Under the pieces are notes generated by a model. It was not told the DNA's origin, did not search any database, and saw only the letters and a program-made list of their open reading frames with translations. A stretch of 64,000 bases of DNA, from assembly GCA_946411385.1 (NCBI GenBank), contig CAMKDV010000004.1:1-64000 (forward strand), given 5' to 3'. The position numbers and the translations under genes were made by a program. The DNA comes from an uncultured Bacteroidales bacterium. GTDB lineage: Bacteria; Bacteroidota; Bacteroidia; Bacteroidales; Paludibacteraceae. Position 1 is the first letter of the stretch. The number at the start of each line of letters is the position of its first letter. Shown piece by piece: positions 17,592-25,700 of this stretch.

Positions 17592-17904
17592 AGTATTCCT
17601 CCTTTATTTTAATGGCTTTTTCCAATTCTTTTTGTGGTGTTTTTTGACTTTTCTTTTGGAATCCGTTGAATAAGACAACGATGTTACCATTATCGAAGAT
17701 AAAAAACACCCGATAGATGTTGCTTTCGTATTCCGCGCGCAATTCATATATACCTTCACGCAGATGTTTCACAAATTTCTTGCTTACTTTGTCTTGCGAT
17801 TCCAAGAGAGTTAAAGCGTACTCTATCTTGTCCAACACGTCTTCCGACAACGTACTTATGAAATCGTAAAAGTAATTCTTGTATACAAAAATTTCGCGTT
17901 TCAT
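17575..17904 (-). CDS. higB: HigB/RelE-superfamily toxin
   Basis: This protein of about 109 residues has the ParE/RelE-like fold pattern (KIEYALTLLES..., HLREGIYELRAEY, YRVFFIFDNGNIVVLFNGFQKKSQKTP). Such toxins are ribosome-dependent mRNA endonucleases. The start at 17904 is chosen because the -7 box TATCTTTG (17930-17937, minus strand) lies downstream of the longer in-frame start at 17940. It is co-transcribed with the HigA-like gene. Confidence 0.85.
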   Translation of the reverse strand: MKREIFVYKNYFYDFISTLSEDVLDKIEYALTLLESQDKVSKKFVKHLREGIYELRAEYESNIYRVFFIFDNGNIVVLFNGFQKKSQKTPQKELEKAIKIKEEYYASKS

Positions 17905-17929
17905 ACCAACTATATCTTCAAATCTGCTA

Positions 17930-17937
17930 CAAAGATA
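17930..17937 (-). promoter_or_regulatory. -7 element of the first higBA pair
   Basis: TATCTTTG on the minus strand, 26 bp before the toxin start codon. The 17.94-18.21 kb gap between the two divergent pairs contains no gene, only a few GTTGAGA words near 18118-18140. Confidence 0.55.
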
Positions 17938-18212
17938 CAAAAAGTTTCACAATTATGCAACTTTTTTTGCATTTTTTTGCATTTTGTCTGAAATTTTGTG
18001 CTGTTTTGTCATATTTGTTGGCAAACAGGGGTGAGATGCTATAAAATTTGTCAAGAAAACGCAGGGCTTACAAGAAAACCGCTGACGCGTTCCGAAAACG
18101 AGGGAGAGCGGCATGAGATTGTTGAGATAGTTGAGACAGTTGGGCGTCAATTTTTTCAGGAGAGAATGTCGAATCAATGTGTCATTTTGCAGAAATGCGG
18201 CTACAAAATTAC

Positions 18213-18260
18213 GAATTTCGGAATAATATTTGGAATTTCGGAATAATTTTTGTAACTTTG
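18213..18260 (+). promoter_or_regulatory. Second higBA promoter with duplicated 15-bp operator
   Basis: GAATTTCGGAATAAT occurs at 18213-18227 and 18233-18247, exactly 20 bp apart, immediately before the -7 box TAACTTTG (18253-18260). Two same-face sites in the spacer region suggest repression by the downstream HigA. Confidence 0.7.
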
Positions 18261-18280
18261 CAGCAAAAATATGGCAGGCA

Positions 18281-18577
18281 ATGAGAGTAATCGCAAGGAA
18301 AACACTGGTAACCTACTACACCAATCACCCGCAAGCAAAGGATGCATTGGAAGAGTGGTACACCAAAACAGAAGAGGCGGAATGGCATAATCTTACCGAC
18401 ATGCGCCAGACGTTTAACTCCGTTGATTATGTTGGCAATCAGCATTATGTGTTCAACATTAAAGGTAATGACTATCGTTTGGTTGTAGTTGTGCGGTTTA
18501 CTCCCCAACAAGTGCTAATCCGTTTTATCGGCACACACGCCGAATATGATAAAATAACCGACATTCAAAACATTTAA
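18281..18577 (+). CDS. higB: HigB-type mRNA interferase toxin
   Basis: This 98-residue HigB protein (pfam HigB_toxin type) contains RVIARKTLVTYYTNHPQAKD, ALEEWYTKTEEAEW, YVFNIKGNDYRLVV and VLIRFIGTHAEYDKI. The C-terminal HAEYD is the usual conserved end. It would cleave mRNA on the ribosome. The ATG at 18281 is selected because the -7 box sits at 18253-18260. Its stop is 3 bp before the antitoxin start. Confidence 0.9.
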   Translation: MRVIARKTLVTYYTNHPQAKDALEEWYTKTEEAEWHNLTDMRQTFNSVDYVGNQHYVFNIKGNDYRLVVVVRFTPQQVLIRFIGTHAEYDKITDIQNI

Positions 18578-18580
18578 GTT

Positions 18581-18952
18581 ATGGCAGCACAAATCAAAAC
18601 CGAAAAGGAATATGAGGCAGCAATGGCTCGCATTGAGGAGTTGTTGCCGCTTACTTGGGGCGATGGCGTTCCCGAGGATAGCCCGGAAAATCTCGAACTG
18701 AATCTCCTCTCCGAGTTGGTTGCGGACTATGAGGATGTGCATTACCCAATAGGTAAGCCGTCATTGATAGCTGTTCTCAAGCTCCGCATGTACGAGATGG
18801 GACTGAATCAAAAGAACATAGCCGCCATGCTGGGCATCAGCACACCTCGCATGAGTGAGATTATGCACGGCAAAGCAGAGCCAAGTCTCTCCCTGGCTCG
18901 TCAGATGTGCCTGAAACTCAATATCTCCCCGGCTATCGCTTTGGGAGTATAA
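18581..18952 (+). CDS. higA: HigA-type antitoxin with N-terminal extension
   Basis: This 123-residue protein has an acidic N-terminal region (ELLSELVADYEDVHYPI) and a C-terminal XRE helix-turn-helix (LNQKNIAAMLGISTPRMSEI, then MHGKAEPSL). This is the standard partner of HigB and probable repressor acting on the duplicated operator at 18213-18247. It is complete, and unlike the first pair the toxin and antitoxin genes do not overlap. Confidence 0.9.
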   Translation: MAAQIKTEKEYEAAMARIEELLPLTWGDGVPEDSPENLELNLLSELVADYEDVHYPIGKPSLIAVLKLRMYEMGLNQKNIAAMLGISTPRMSEIMHGKAEPSLSLARQMCLKLNISPAIALGV

Positions 18953-19112
18953 TCAATTCTTGCTTTTTTAGTATTTTGTCAAAAATGGTTACTTCTATAG
19001 TCCAAAATTGCCAATATTATCCAAAAAATTTTTAATTGGAAACCACAGATGATCCACAATAATAACCAAAATCACAAGTGGTACATAATTTATAACAAAA
19101 ACCTACAAAACC

Positions 19113-19232
19113 CTTTGAGTGCTTTGATGCTGCGCATCTAGTGCCCATTGCTGCTAAAAACTCCTCGAAAGCAAGCTTTCGGATAGTCTTTATCATCAAT
19201 CGTCACAACTCTTCGAGTTAAAGCACTCAACG
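19113..19232 (+). repeat. Cloverleaf element copy E
   Basis: Identical to D over most of its length. Its right P1 arm, however, reads AAAGCACTCAA (19220-19230), restoring perfect pairing with TTGAGTGCTTT where D has a mismatch or wobble. P2 is 19126-19138 and P3 19141-19206. Its upstream leader matches that of copy B (GTCCAAAATTGCCAA, then GGAAACCACAGATGATCCA). Confidence 0.85.
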
Positions 19233-19267
19233 CGATAAACCTAAATAAAAACGAATGGGGTTTTTCT

Positions 19268-19392
19268 TCCAAATGTGGGTGAAAAAGTATAGATTTGGAC
19301 AAAAAACGGGTCACATGCAAAATAATGCACTTTTTTGCCGAAAATGGCACGATAGTGTACCAAATGTACCTGAAAAAGATAAGATTTGGTAC
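19268..19392 (+). repeat. Two divergent CCAAAT/ATTTGG hairpin motifs
   Basis: The first copy (19268-19299) equals the 14262 motif. The second (19357-19392) keeps the TGAAAAAG core of the loop but has a longer GTACCAAAT/ATTTGGTAC stem. Confidence 0.6.
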
Positions 19393-19504
19393 AAAATAGT
19401 TTTGGTTGTGAGAATAACGGCGCAAAGGTACAAAAAAAATCCGAAAAATGCAAGAGTACGATGCATTTTTTTGAAAAAAACTTGCAAATGTGCGATTTTT
19501 TTTG

Positions 19505-19512
19505 TATCTTTG
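19505..19512 (+). promoter_or_regulatory. -7 element of the efflux operon
   Basis: TATCTTTG followed by a leader of about 80 nt to the adaptor gene. Confidence 0.6.
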
Positions 19513-19599
19513 TACCCGCGTTCGGAAAACACGTATACATATCACGCATAATTTAAAAAAACAATTCATCGCATAATTAAAAAAAAAACAATTCATAAT

Positions 19600-20697
19600 A
19601 TGAAAAAACTTATCCTATTTGTTACGGCGGCAGTGCTGCTAAGTTCGTGCGGCATAGAAGTGCCGAAAGCCGTTGAGACCTCTTATCCGACGATGACGAT
19701 CAGCAAGAGCGACGTGACGTTGCCGCTGAAGTACAGCGCCACGCTTCGCGGCACATCGGACGTGACGATCAAGCCCCAAGTGAGCGGTCAGCTCATAGAA
19801 GTGTGCATCACCGAAGGTCAGCAAGTAAAGAAGGGCGATGTGCTCTTCCGCATCGACGACCGCAACGCCGCACTGGAGCTGGAGGTGGCAGAAGCCAACC
19901 TGCTGGCAGCCAAAGCTTCGGAGAGCAGTGCGAAAATGGAGCTGGAGAGCAGCAAGAACCTCTTTGCCAAAGGCATCGTGAGCCAATATATGCTTGATAA
20001 CGCCGAGATATCTTACCGGAAAGCTCAGGCATCGGTAGCGCAAGCCAAAGCGTCGGTCGATCGTGCTCGCGTGAACCTCAGTTTCTGCACGATCACCTCC
20101 CCCGTAGCCGGATTGATAGGTTCGGTGCCGGTGTTTGCAGGCGATCAGGTTAACGCCACGACCTTCCTGACGATGGTGAGCGGCAACGCGCAGATGTATG
20201 CAGAGTTCTCGGTGAACGAGTCGGTGCTGTCTTACCGCGAGAAACATGAGCATATAGGCAATACGCTTGACGAGTTTCCTGATGTCAGCTTCATCTTCCG
20301 CAGCGGCGACGAGTATCCGCTGAAAGGCCGTATAACGAGCGTGACGGGAACTGTAGACCGCACGACGGGTGCACTGTCATGCAAAGCAACTTTCCCGAAC
20401 CCTGACGGAGGACTGTATTCGGGTATACAGGGTACGGTGGTCATCCCTGTGGAAGAGAAAGATGTGATTGTCGTACCGCAGAACGCTGTCGTTCGTCTGC
20501 AGGATAAGAGCCTGGTATACAAGGTGGCAGCCGACAGCTGCGCCTACAGCGTGATTATCACCACCGCACAGATGGGCAGCGAGCGTAACATAGCCGTACT
20601 GACGGGGTTGGAAGTAGGTGACGTGATCGTGACCGAGGGCGCCAACAACGTGATGGAAGGACAAAAAGTGCTCTTCGAGGTGAAAGGTGAAAAGTGA
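19600..20697 (+). CDS. RND efflux periplasmic adaptor (AcrA/MexA type), lipoprotein
   Basis: This 365-residue membrane-fusion protein has a lipoprotein signal with lipobox LSSC (Cys17). A lipoyl half-motif follows (KPQVSGQLIEVCITEGQQVKKGD), then a long alpha-hairpin (about 85-150) and the second lipoyl half (TITSPVAGLIG). The beta-barrel (TGALSCKATFPNPDGGLYSG) and membrane-proximal domain close it. It would link the inner-membrane RND pump to the outer-membrane channel. The last codons (VKGEK and the stop) are part of a GTGAAAGG word array, so the C-terminus has probably been rewritten by repeat growth. The partner pump gene follows after an inserted four-helix-bundle gene. Confidence 0.9.
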   Translation: MKKLILFVTAAVLLSSCGIEVPKAVETSYPTMTISKSDVTLPLKYSATLRGTSDVTIKPQVSGQLIEVCITEGQQVKKGDVLFRIDDRNAALELEVAEANLLAAKASESSAKMELESSKNLFAKGIVSQYMLDNAEISYRKAQASVAQAKASVDRARVNLSFCTITSPVAGLIGSVPVFAGDQVNATTFLTMVSGNAQMYAEFSVNESVLSYREKHEHIGNTLDEFPDVSFIFRSGDEYPLKGRITSVTGTVDRTTGALSCKATFPNPDGGLYSGIQGTVVIPVEEKDVIVVPQNAVVRLQDKSLVYKVAADSCAYSVIITTAQMGSERNIAVLTGLEVGDVIVTEGANNVMEGQKVLFEVKGEK

Positions 20698-20741
20698 AAG
20701 GTGAAAGGAAGGTGAAAGGTTAAAAGTGAAAGGAAAAAGGA
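20683..20741 (+). repeat. GTGAAAGG word array after the adaptor gene
   Basis: The words GTGAAAGG and GTGAAAAG repeat about six times, beginning inside the last codons of the adaptor gene and supplying its TGA stop. It is the reverse complement of the TTTCACC family at 1-117. Confidence 0.8.
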
Positions 20742-20742
20742 A

Positions 20743-21090
20743 ATGATTAGGCAAAAAACTTTAGATTTCGCTGTTCGCATAGTAAATTTTTATAAGTACT
20801 TGTGCGATGAGAAGAGAGAGTTTGTGATAAGCAAACAAATTCTCCGTAGCGGAACAAGTATAGGAGCCAATGTCCGTGAAAGTAAAAATGCACAAACTGA
20901 TCCGGATTACCTTACTAAGATGAATATAGCCCTCAAAGAGGCTGATGAAACGCAGTATTGGTTAGAAGTCCTATGCAAATCGGCTATCATTTCCGATTCT
21001 GAATACAATTCATTGAATGAAGATTTGAAAGAGATTATTGCTATTTTGGTATCCATAGTAAAAAAGCTAAAGGATAAGAATCAAAAATAA
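20743..21090 (+). CDS. Four-helix-bundle protein (S23 / 23S rRNA intervening-sequence family), copy 1
   Basis: This 115-residue all-helical protein has family hallmarks: TLDFAVRIVNFYKYL, the QILRSGTSIGANVRESKNAQ signature, and KEADETQYWLEVL. The family was first found as the ORF in 23S rRNA intervening sequences and is related to the Avd accessory protein of diversity-generating retroelements; its cellular role is unknown. It interrupts the adaptor-pump operon. Word arrays in opposite orientation flank it (GTGAAAGG left, TTTCAATTTTCA right), which suggests a late arrival. It lies on the coding strand of the operon, so it is probably co-transcribed. Confidence 0.85.
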   Translation: MIRQKTLDFAVRIVNFYKYLCDEKREFVISKQILRSGTSIGANVRESKNAQTDPDYLTKMNIALKEADETQYWLEVLCKSAIISDSEYNSLNEDLKEIIAILVSIVKKLKDKNQK

Positions 21091-21125
21091 TCCTTTCAAT
21101 TTTCATTTTTCAATTTTCAATTTAT
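21088..21125 (+). repeat. TTTCAATTTTCA word array
   Basis: Four to five copies of a TTTCAATTT/TTTTCA word fill the gap between the four-helix-bundle gene and the pump gene. They are inverted relative to the array at 20683-20741. Confidence 0.75.
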
Positions 21126-24100
21126 ATGAAGGGTAATATATTTATTTCAAAGCACGTGATGGCTTGTGCGATAGCCATCGTGATTGCACTGATAGGCTTT
21201 ATCTGCATCAAGACTCTGCCTGTGGAGCAGTACCCGAACATTGCACCTCCGAGTGTGCGCGTGAGTACGTCGTATACAGGCGCTGATGCCAATACCATCA
21301 TGAAATCCGTCATCCAGCCGCTGGAAGAGCAGATCAACGGCGTGGAGGATATGACATACATGACCTCCACCGCCAGTTCGACCGGTGATGCGCAGATTAT
21401 GGTATATTTCAAGCAAGGCACTGACGCCGATATGGCTACGGTGAACGTACAGAACCGCGTGACGCAGGCCTCAGCCCTGCTGCCTGCCGATGTGACGAAA
21501 GTAGGTGTGCAGGTGAGCAAGACGCAGAACAGTATTTTGCAGATCGGTGCGCTGAAATCCAAAGACGGCAAGTACGATGCCAACTTCATCGCCAACTACA
21601 TCGACATCAACGTCAAGCCGCGACTGATGCGTATCACGGGTGTGGGCGAGGTGAACAACTTAGGTAACACGTACGCCTTGCGTATCTGGCTCAAGCCTGA
21701 CGTCATGGCGCAATACGAGCTTACCCCCGACGATATCTCCGCCGCTATCGCTACGCAGAGCTTCGTGACGGCAACGGGTACGTTGGGACAACAATCGGAG
21801 AACGCCTACCAGTATCCCATGGAGTACAAAGGTACGCTGAAATCGGTAGAGGAATTCAACAACATTGTTCTACGTTCGGGCGATGGCGGCAACCTGCTGT
21901 ACCTGCGCGAAGTGGCAGAGGTAGAGATCGGCGCGGTGAACTACTCGATGTCATCAACCGTAGACGGAATGCCGGGTGTGGTATTCATCATCAACCAGGC
22001 TCCGGGCGCCAATGCCACCGAGGTGAACGAGAAGATCCAGGCGCTGTATGACCAACTGACTCCGACGCTACCCGCCGGACTGGAGTTCGTAGTGATGCAG
22101 ACCTCCAACGACTTCCTCTTTGCCGCCATTCATAACGTATTGGAGACGCTTATCATTGCCATCATCCTGGTTATTCTGGTGGTTTATTTCTTCCTTCAGA
22201 ACTTCAAGGCGACGATTATCCCGTCCATCTCCATCATCGTCTCGCTGTTAGGCACGTTTGCCGTGGTGAAGATGGCAGGTTTCTCGCTGAATATTCTTAC
22301 GCTGTTTGCCTTGGTGCTGGCTATCGGTACGGTGGTGGATGATGCCATTGTGGTGGTCGAGGCTGTGATGGGCAAGATTGAGAGCGGCGTGAGCGATGCC
22401 GTGGAAGCCACAAGACAGGCGATGAGCGAGGTGTCGACCGCCGTTATATCGTGTACGCTGGTGTTCATGGCCGTGTTCATCCCCGTGACGTTCATGCCTG
22501 GTACGTCAGGCTCGTTCTTTACGCAGTTCGGCGTGACGATAGCCTCGTCGGTGGGTCTGTCATGTGTGTGCGCCCTTATCCTGTGCCCTGCACTGTGTGC
22601 ACTGATGATGCGCGCTGATGACAACAACGACACCCACAAGGGCATAAACTACTATACCAAACTCGCCTACACCGCCAGCTACAATGCCATATTGAACAAG
22701 TACAAGAAATCTATCGCGGTGTTCATCAAGCGGCCGTGGGTATCGGGCTTGCTGCTCGCAGGTTGTGCGGCGCTGCTTGTACTGCTGATGAAATCACTGC
22801 CTTCAGGATTGGTTCCTCAGGAAGACCAAGGCGTTATCCTGTGCGAGGTGCGTGCTCCCGAAGGATCAACGCTGCACGAGACCGAGGAGATCATGAAGCA
22901 GGTGGAGGAGAAAGTAAAGAACATCCCCGAACTGGAAAGCTACTCTATCAGTAACGGTTACGGAATGATCTCGTCAGCCGGTACGAGTTTTGCTACGCTG
23001 ATCATCCGACTCAAGAACTGGGATGACCGTCCGGGATTCAACCATTACATCGACCTGGTTATCTACCGCTTCTATCTGGACTGCCAGTCGATCAAGAACG
23101 CCAAGGTCATACCTTTCCAGCTGCCGCAGATTCCGGGTTACGGTTCGTCCAACAGCGTGGACCTGCAGATACAGGATATGAGCGACGGCAACATGACCGA
23201 GTTCAGCCGCTATGTGGATCAGTTCCTCGCCAAGCTGGCAGAGCGTCCGGAGATCGGTAGCGCCAGCTCGACCTACTCGGAGCGCTATCCGAAATATCAG
23301 GTAGAGGTTGACCCCGTACAATGCGACCGCGCAGGTGTAAGCGCCTCGTCGGTACTGGCCACGCTGGGCGCCTACTGCGGCGGGTCGTACGTAGGTAACT
23401 TCAACCAGTTCGGCAAAGTGTACCGAATTATGGTAAGTGCTTCGCCGGAATACAGGCTTGACCCCTCGTCGCTGAACAACATGTATATCCGCGTCAAAGA
23501 GGGTAAGATGGCTCCTATCTCTGAGTTCGTAACGCTGAAAGAGATCGTGGGTTCGTCATCCGTCAATCGCTTCAACCTCTATCAGTCGATCTCGTGCTTC
23601 GTGAATGCCGCGAGCGGCTATTCGGAAGGTCAGGCACATATAGCTATCGCGGAGGTGTTCCGCGAGACGATGCCGTCGCACCTGACGTACGACTACGGCT
23701 CGATGTCGCGCGAAGTGGAAGAGACATCCAACAGCAACATGACTGTAGCCATCTACGGCATTTGCGTCATATTGATCTATCTGATCTTGGGTTCGTTGTA
23801 CAACTCATGGTTCACTCCGTTTGCCGTGCTGCTGAGTGTGCCGTTCGGCTTGATGGGATCGTTCCTGTTTGCCTGGGTGGCTTACAAGTTGGGCATCCCC
23901 GGTCAGGAGAACAACATCTACCTACAGACGGGTGTGATCATGTTGATCGGTCTGCTGGCCAAGACAGCTATTCTGATTACCGAGTTTGCCTCGGAGCGTC
24001 GTGCACAAGGCATGTCCATCCCCGAAGCGGCTCTGGAAGCTTGTCGCGAACGTCTGCGTCCTATATTGATGACCGTTGTGACGATGATCGTAGGTATGAT

Positions 24101-25700
24101 TCCTCTGGTGATAGAAGGCGGTGCGGGAGCCAACGGTAACCGTGCACTGGCGGTCGGCGTCGTAGGCGGTATGACCGTCGGTACGATAGCCCTATTGTTC
24201 GTCGTACCGGCATTCTTTATCGTATTCCAAACGCTGCATGAGAAGTTCCAGGGCAAGCCCGTAGCAGTAGCAGCAAAAGAGGAAGAGACAAAGGATGAGC
24301 CCATTACGACGCAAACGCCTAAAGTGCTGACTACGGCTGTAGTATGCGTGATGAGTGCAATGCTGCTCTCCGGTTGCGGCATCTATGGCAAATATACGTC
24401 ACAGAACGATGTTCAGTCGGATCTGTACGGCACGAGCGAGGATATGATAGCCGCAGCTGCCGATAGTTCGGTAGCCGCGCTATCATGGAAAGACGTGTTT
24501 GTTGACCCAAAGCTACAGACGCTTATCGACTCGGCTTTGGTGCGCAATACCGACCTCAACTCGGCTCGCATAGCCATCGAGCAGGCACAGGCATCGCTCA
24601 AAGCAGCCAAGTTGGGCTACCTGCCATCGTTCGCATTGGCTCCGCAAGCGGGGTATAACGGGCAGATTACAGGTGGCAGTTCAGCCACGCTGGTATACAA
24701 CGTGCCCCTGCAGATGAGTTGGGATATTGATCTGTTCGGCGCTAACCTGAATGCCGTGCGCAAGTCCAAAGCCGTTGTTGCTCAAGCCGAAGCTGCCCGT
24801 CAGGCAACACAAGCGAACCTCGTATCCACGGTGGCGCAACAGTACATGATGCTGCAACTGCTCGACCGCCAGATGGAGATACTTAATCATACGGACAGCC
24901 TGTGGAACATCTCGCTGCAGACACAACGTGCGCTGTATGAGAACGGCAAAGCCTACTCCACCTCCGTCAACCAGATGGAGAATTCCTATCTAAACGTCAA
25001 GGCGCAGATAGTGGACGTAGAGCGACAGATACGCGGTACGGAGAACGCTATATGCAAACTGCTGGCACTCACGCCCCGACATATCGAGCGTAGTGCATGG
25101 GAAGCTTACGAGCTGCCCGAACGCGTCGGCACGGGCGTACCGGCACAACTGCTGACTAACCGACCTGACATCAAGATAGCCGACCAGCAGCTGGCAGAGG
25201 CGTTCTACAACACCAACGCAGCCCGTTCGGCATTCTTCCCCAAACTGTCGCTGCAAGGCATCCTGGGCTGGGGTAACAACCAAGGCGTGATAGCCAACCC
25301 GGGTGCACTGCTGTTCAATGCGCTGGCTTCGCTCACACAGCCTATCTTTGCACAAGGCAGATTGCGTGCACAACTCAAGATAAGCAAGCTCACGCAAGAA
25401 GATATGCAGCGTAAGTACGTGCAGACGGTAATAAACGCCGGTAATCAGGTAAATGAGGCACTGGCAGACTGCCAGGTAGCCAAGACGAAAGATGCGTACT
25501 ACAAACGTCAGGTAGCGGTGCTGGAAGATGCCTATACGGGCACGCACGAATTGATGAACGCGGGCAAAGCGAACTACCTGGAGGTGCTGACCGCCCAGGA
25601 AACATTGCTATCCGCCCAGATGAACGAGGCCACGAACCTCTATAACGGCTCGATGGCACTCATATCGCTATACATCGCCTTGGGCGGTGGAGGAAAATAA
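21126..25700 (+). CDS. RND multidrug pump fused to its outer-membrane factor
   Basis: This 1524-residue ORF is two proteins in one. Residues 1 to about 1040 form a complete AcrB/HAE1-type pump with the proton-relay Asp pair (GTVVDDAIVVVEA, about 405), the TM10 Lys (LIGLLAKTAILITEFA, about 944) and both periplasmic loops. A charged linker (AAKEEETKDEPI) follows. Next come a hydrophobic stretch and lipobox ending MLLSGC (Cys1084), then a full NodT/OprM-type outer-membrane channel with its duplicated coiled-coil repeats. Normally these are separate genes. The lipobox suggests signal peptidase II could release the channel after translation. The frame is uninterrupted. Its 3' end overlaps the convergent BASS gene by 33 bp. 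Confidence 0.92.
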   Translation: MKGNIFISKHVMACAIAIVIALIGFICIKTLPVEQYPNIAPPSVRVSTSYTGADANTIMKSVIQPLEEQINGVEDMTYMTSTASSTGDAQIMVYFKQGTDADMATVNVQNRVTQASALLPADVTKVGVQVSKTQNSILQIGALKSKDGKYDANFIANYIDINVKPRLMRITGVGEVNNLGNTYALRIWLKPDVMAQYELTPDDISAAIATQSFVTATGTLGQQSENAYQYPMEYKGTLKSVEEFNNIVLRSGDGGNLLYLREVAEVEIGAVNYSMSSTVDGMPGVVFIINQAPGANATEVNEKIQALYDQLTPTLPAGLEFVVMQTSNDFLFAAIHNVLETLIIAIILVILVVYFFLQNFKATIIPSISIIVSLLGTFAVVKMAGFSLNILTLFALVLAIGTVVDDAIVVVEAVMGKIESGVSDAVEATRQAMSEVSTAVISCTLVFMAVFIPVTFMPGTSGSFFTQFGVTIASSVGLSCVCALILCPALCALMMRADDNNDTHKGINYYTKLAYTASYNAILNKYKKSIAVFIKRPWVSGLLLAGCAALLVLLMKSLPSGLVPQEDQGVILCEVRAPEGSTLHETEEIMKQVEEKVKNIPELESYSISNGYGMISSAGTSFATLIIRLKNWDDRPGFNHYIDLVIYRFYLDCQSIKNAKVIPFQLPQIPGYGSSNSVDLQIQDMSDGNMTEFSRYVDQFLAKLAERPEIGSASSTYSERYPKYQVEVDPVQCDRAGVSASSVLATLGAYCGGSYVGNFNQFGKVYRIMVSASPEYRLDPSSLNNMYIRVKEGKMAPISEFVTLKEIVGSSSVNRFNLYQSISCFVNAASGYSEGQAHIAIAEVFRETMPSHLTYDYGSMSREVEETSNSNMTVAIYGICVILIYLILGSLYNSWFTPFAVLLSVPFGLMGSFLFAWVAYKLGIPGQENNIYLQTGVIMLIGLLAKTAILITEFASERRAQGMSIPEAALEACRERLRPILMTVVTMIVGMIPLVIEGGAGANGNRALAVGVVGGMTVGTIALLFVVPAFFIVFQTLHEKFQGKPVAVAAKEEETKDEPITTQTPKVLTTAVVCVMSAMLLSGCGIYGKYTSQNDVQSDLYGTSEDMIAAAADSSVAALSWKDVFVDPKLQTLIDSALVRNTDLNSARIAIEQAQASLKAAKLGYLPSFALAPQAGYNGQITGGSSATLVYNVPLQMSWDIDLFGANLNAVRKSKAVVAQAEAARQATQANLVSTVAQQYMMLQLLDRQMEILNHTDSLWNISLQTQRALYENGKAYSTSVNQMENSYLNVKAQIVDVERQIRGTENAICKLLALTPRHIERSAWEAYELPERVGTGVPAQLLTNRPDIKIADQQLAEAFYNTNAARSAFFPKLSLQGILGWGNNQGVIANPGALLFNALASLTQPIFAQGRLRAQLKISKLTQEDMQRKYVQTVINAGNQVNEALADCQVAKTKDAYYKRQVAVLEDAYTGTHELMNAGKANYLEVLTAQETLLSAQMNEATNLYNGSMALISLYIALGGGGK

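Noticed and set aside
13545..19232. CRISPR array
   Set aside because: Repeats are 120-230 nt, few and irregularly spaced, with genes between them; no cas genes.
13545..19232. Classical integron attC sites
   Set aside because: The outer GTTRRRY/RYYYAAC core boxes are not evident, the element has four stems rather than one hairpin, and no integrase is in the window. Kept only as a hypothesis within the finding.
19138..19596. 152-codon minus-strand frame upstream of the efflux operon
   Set aside because: It spans cloverleaf E and the efflux promoter; translation is Phe-rich with no domain.
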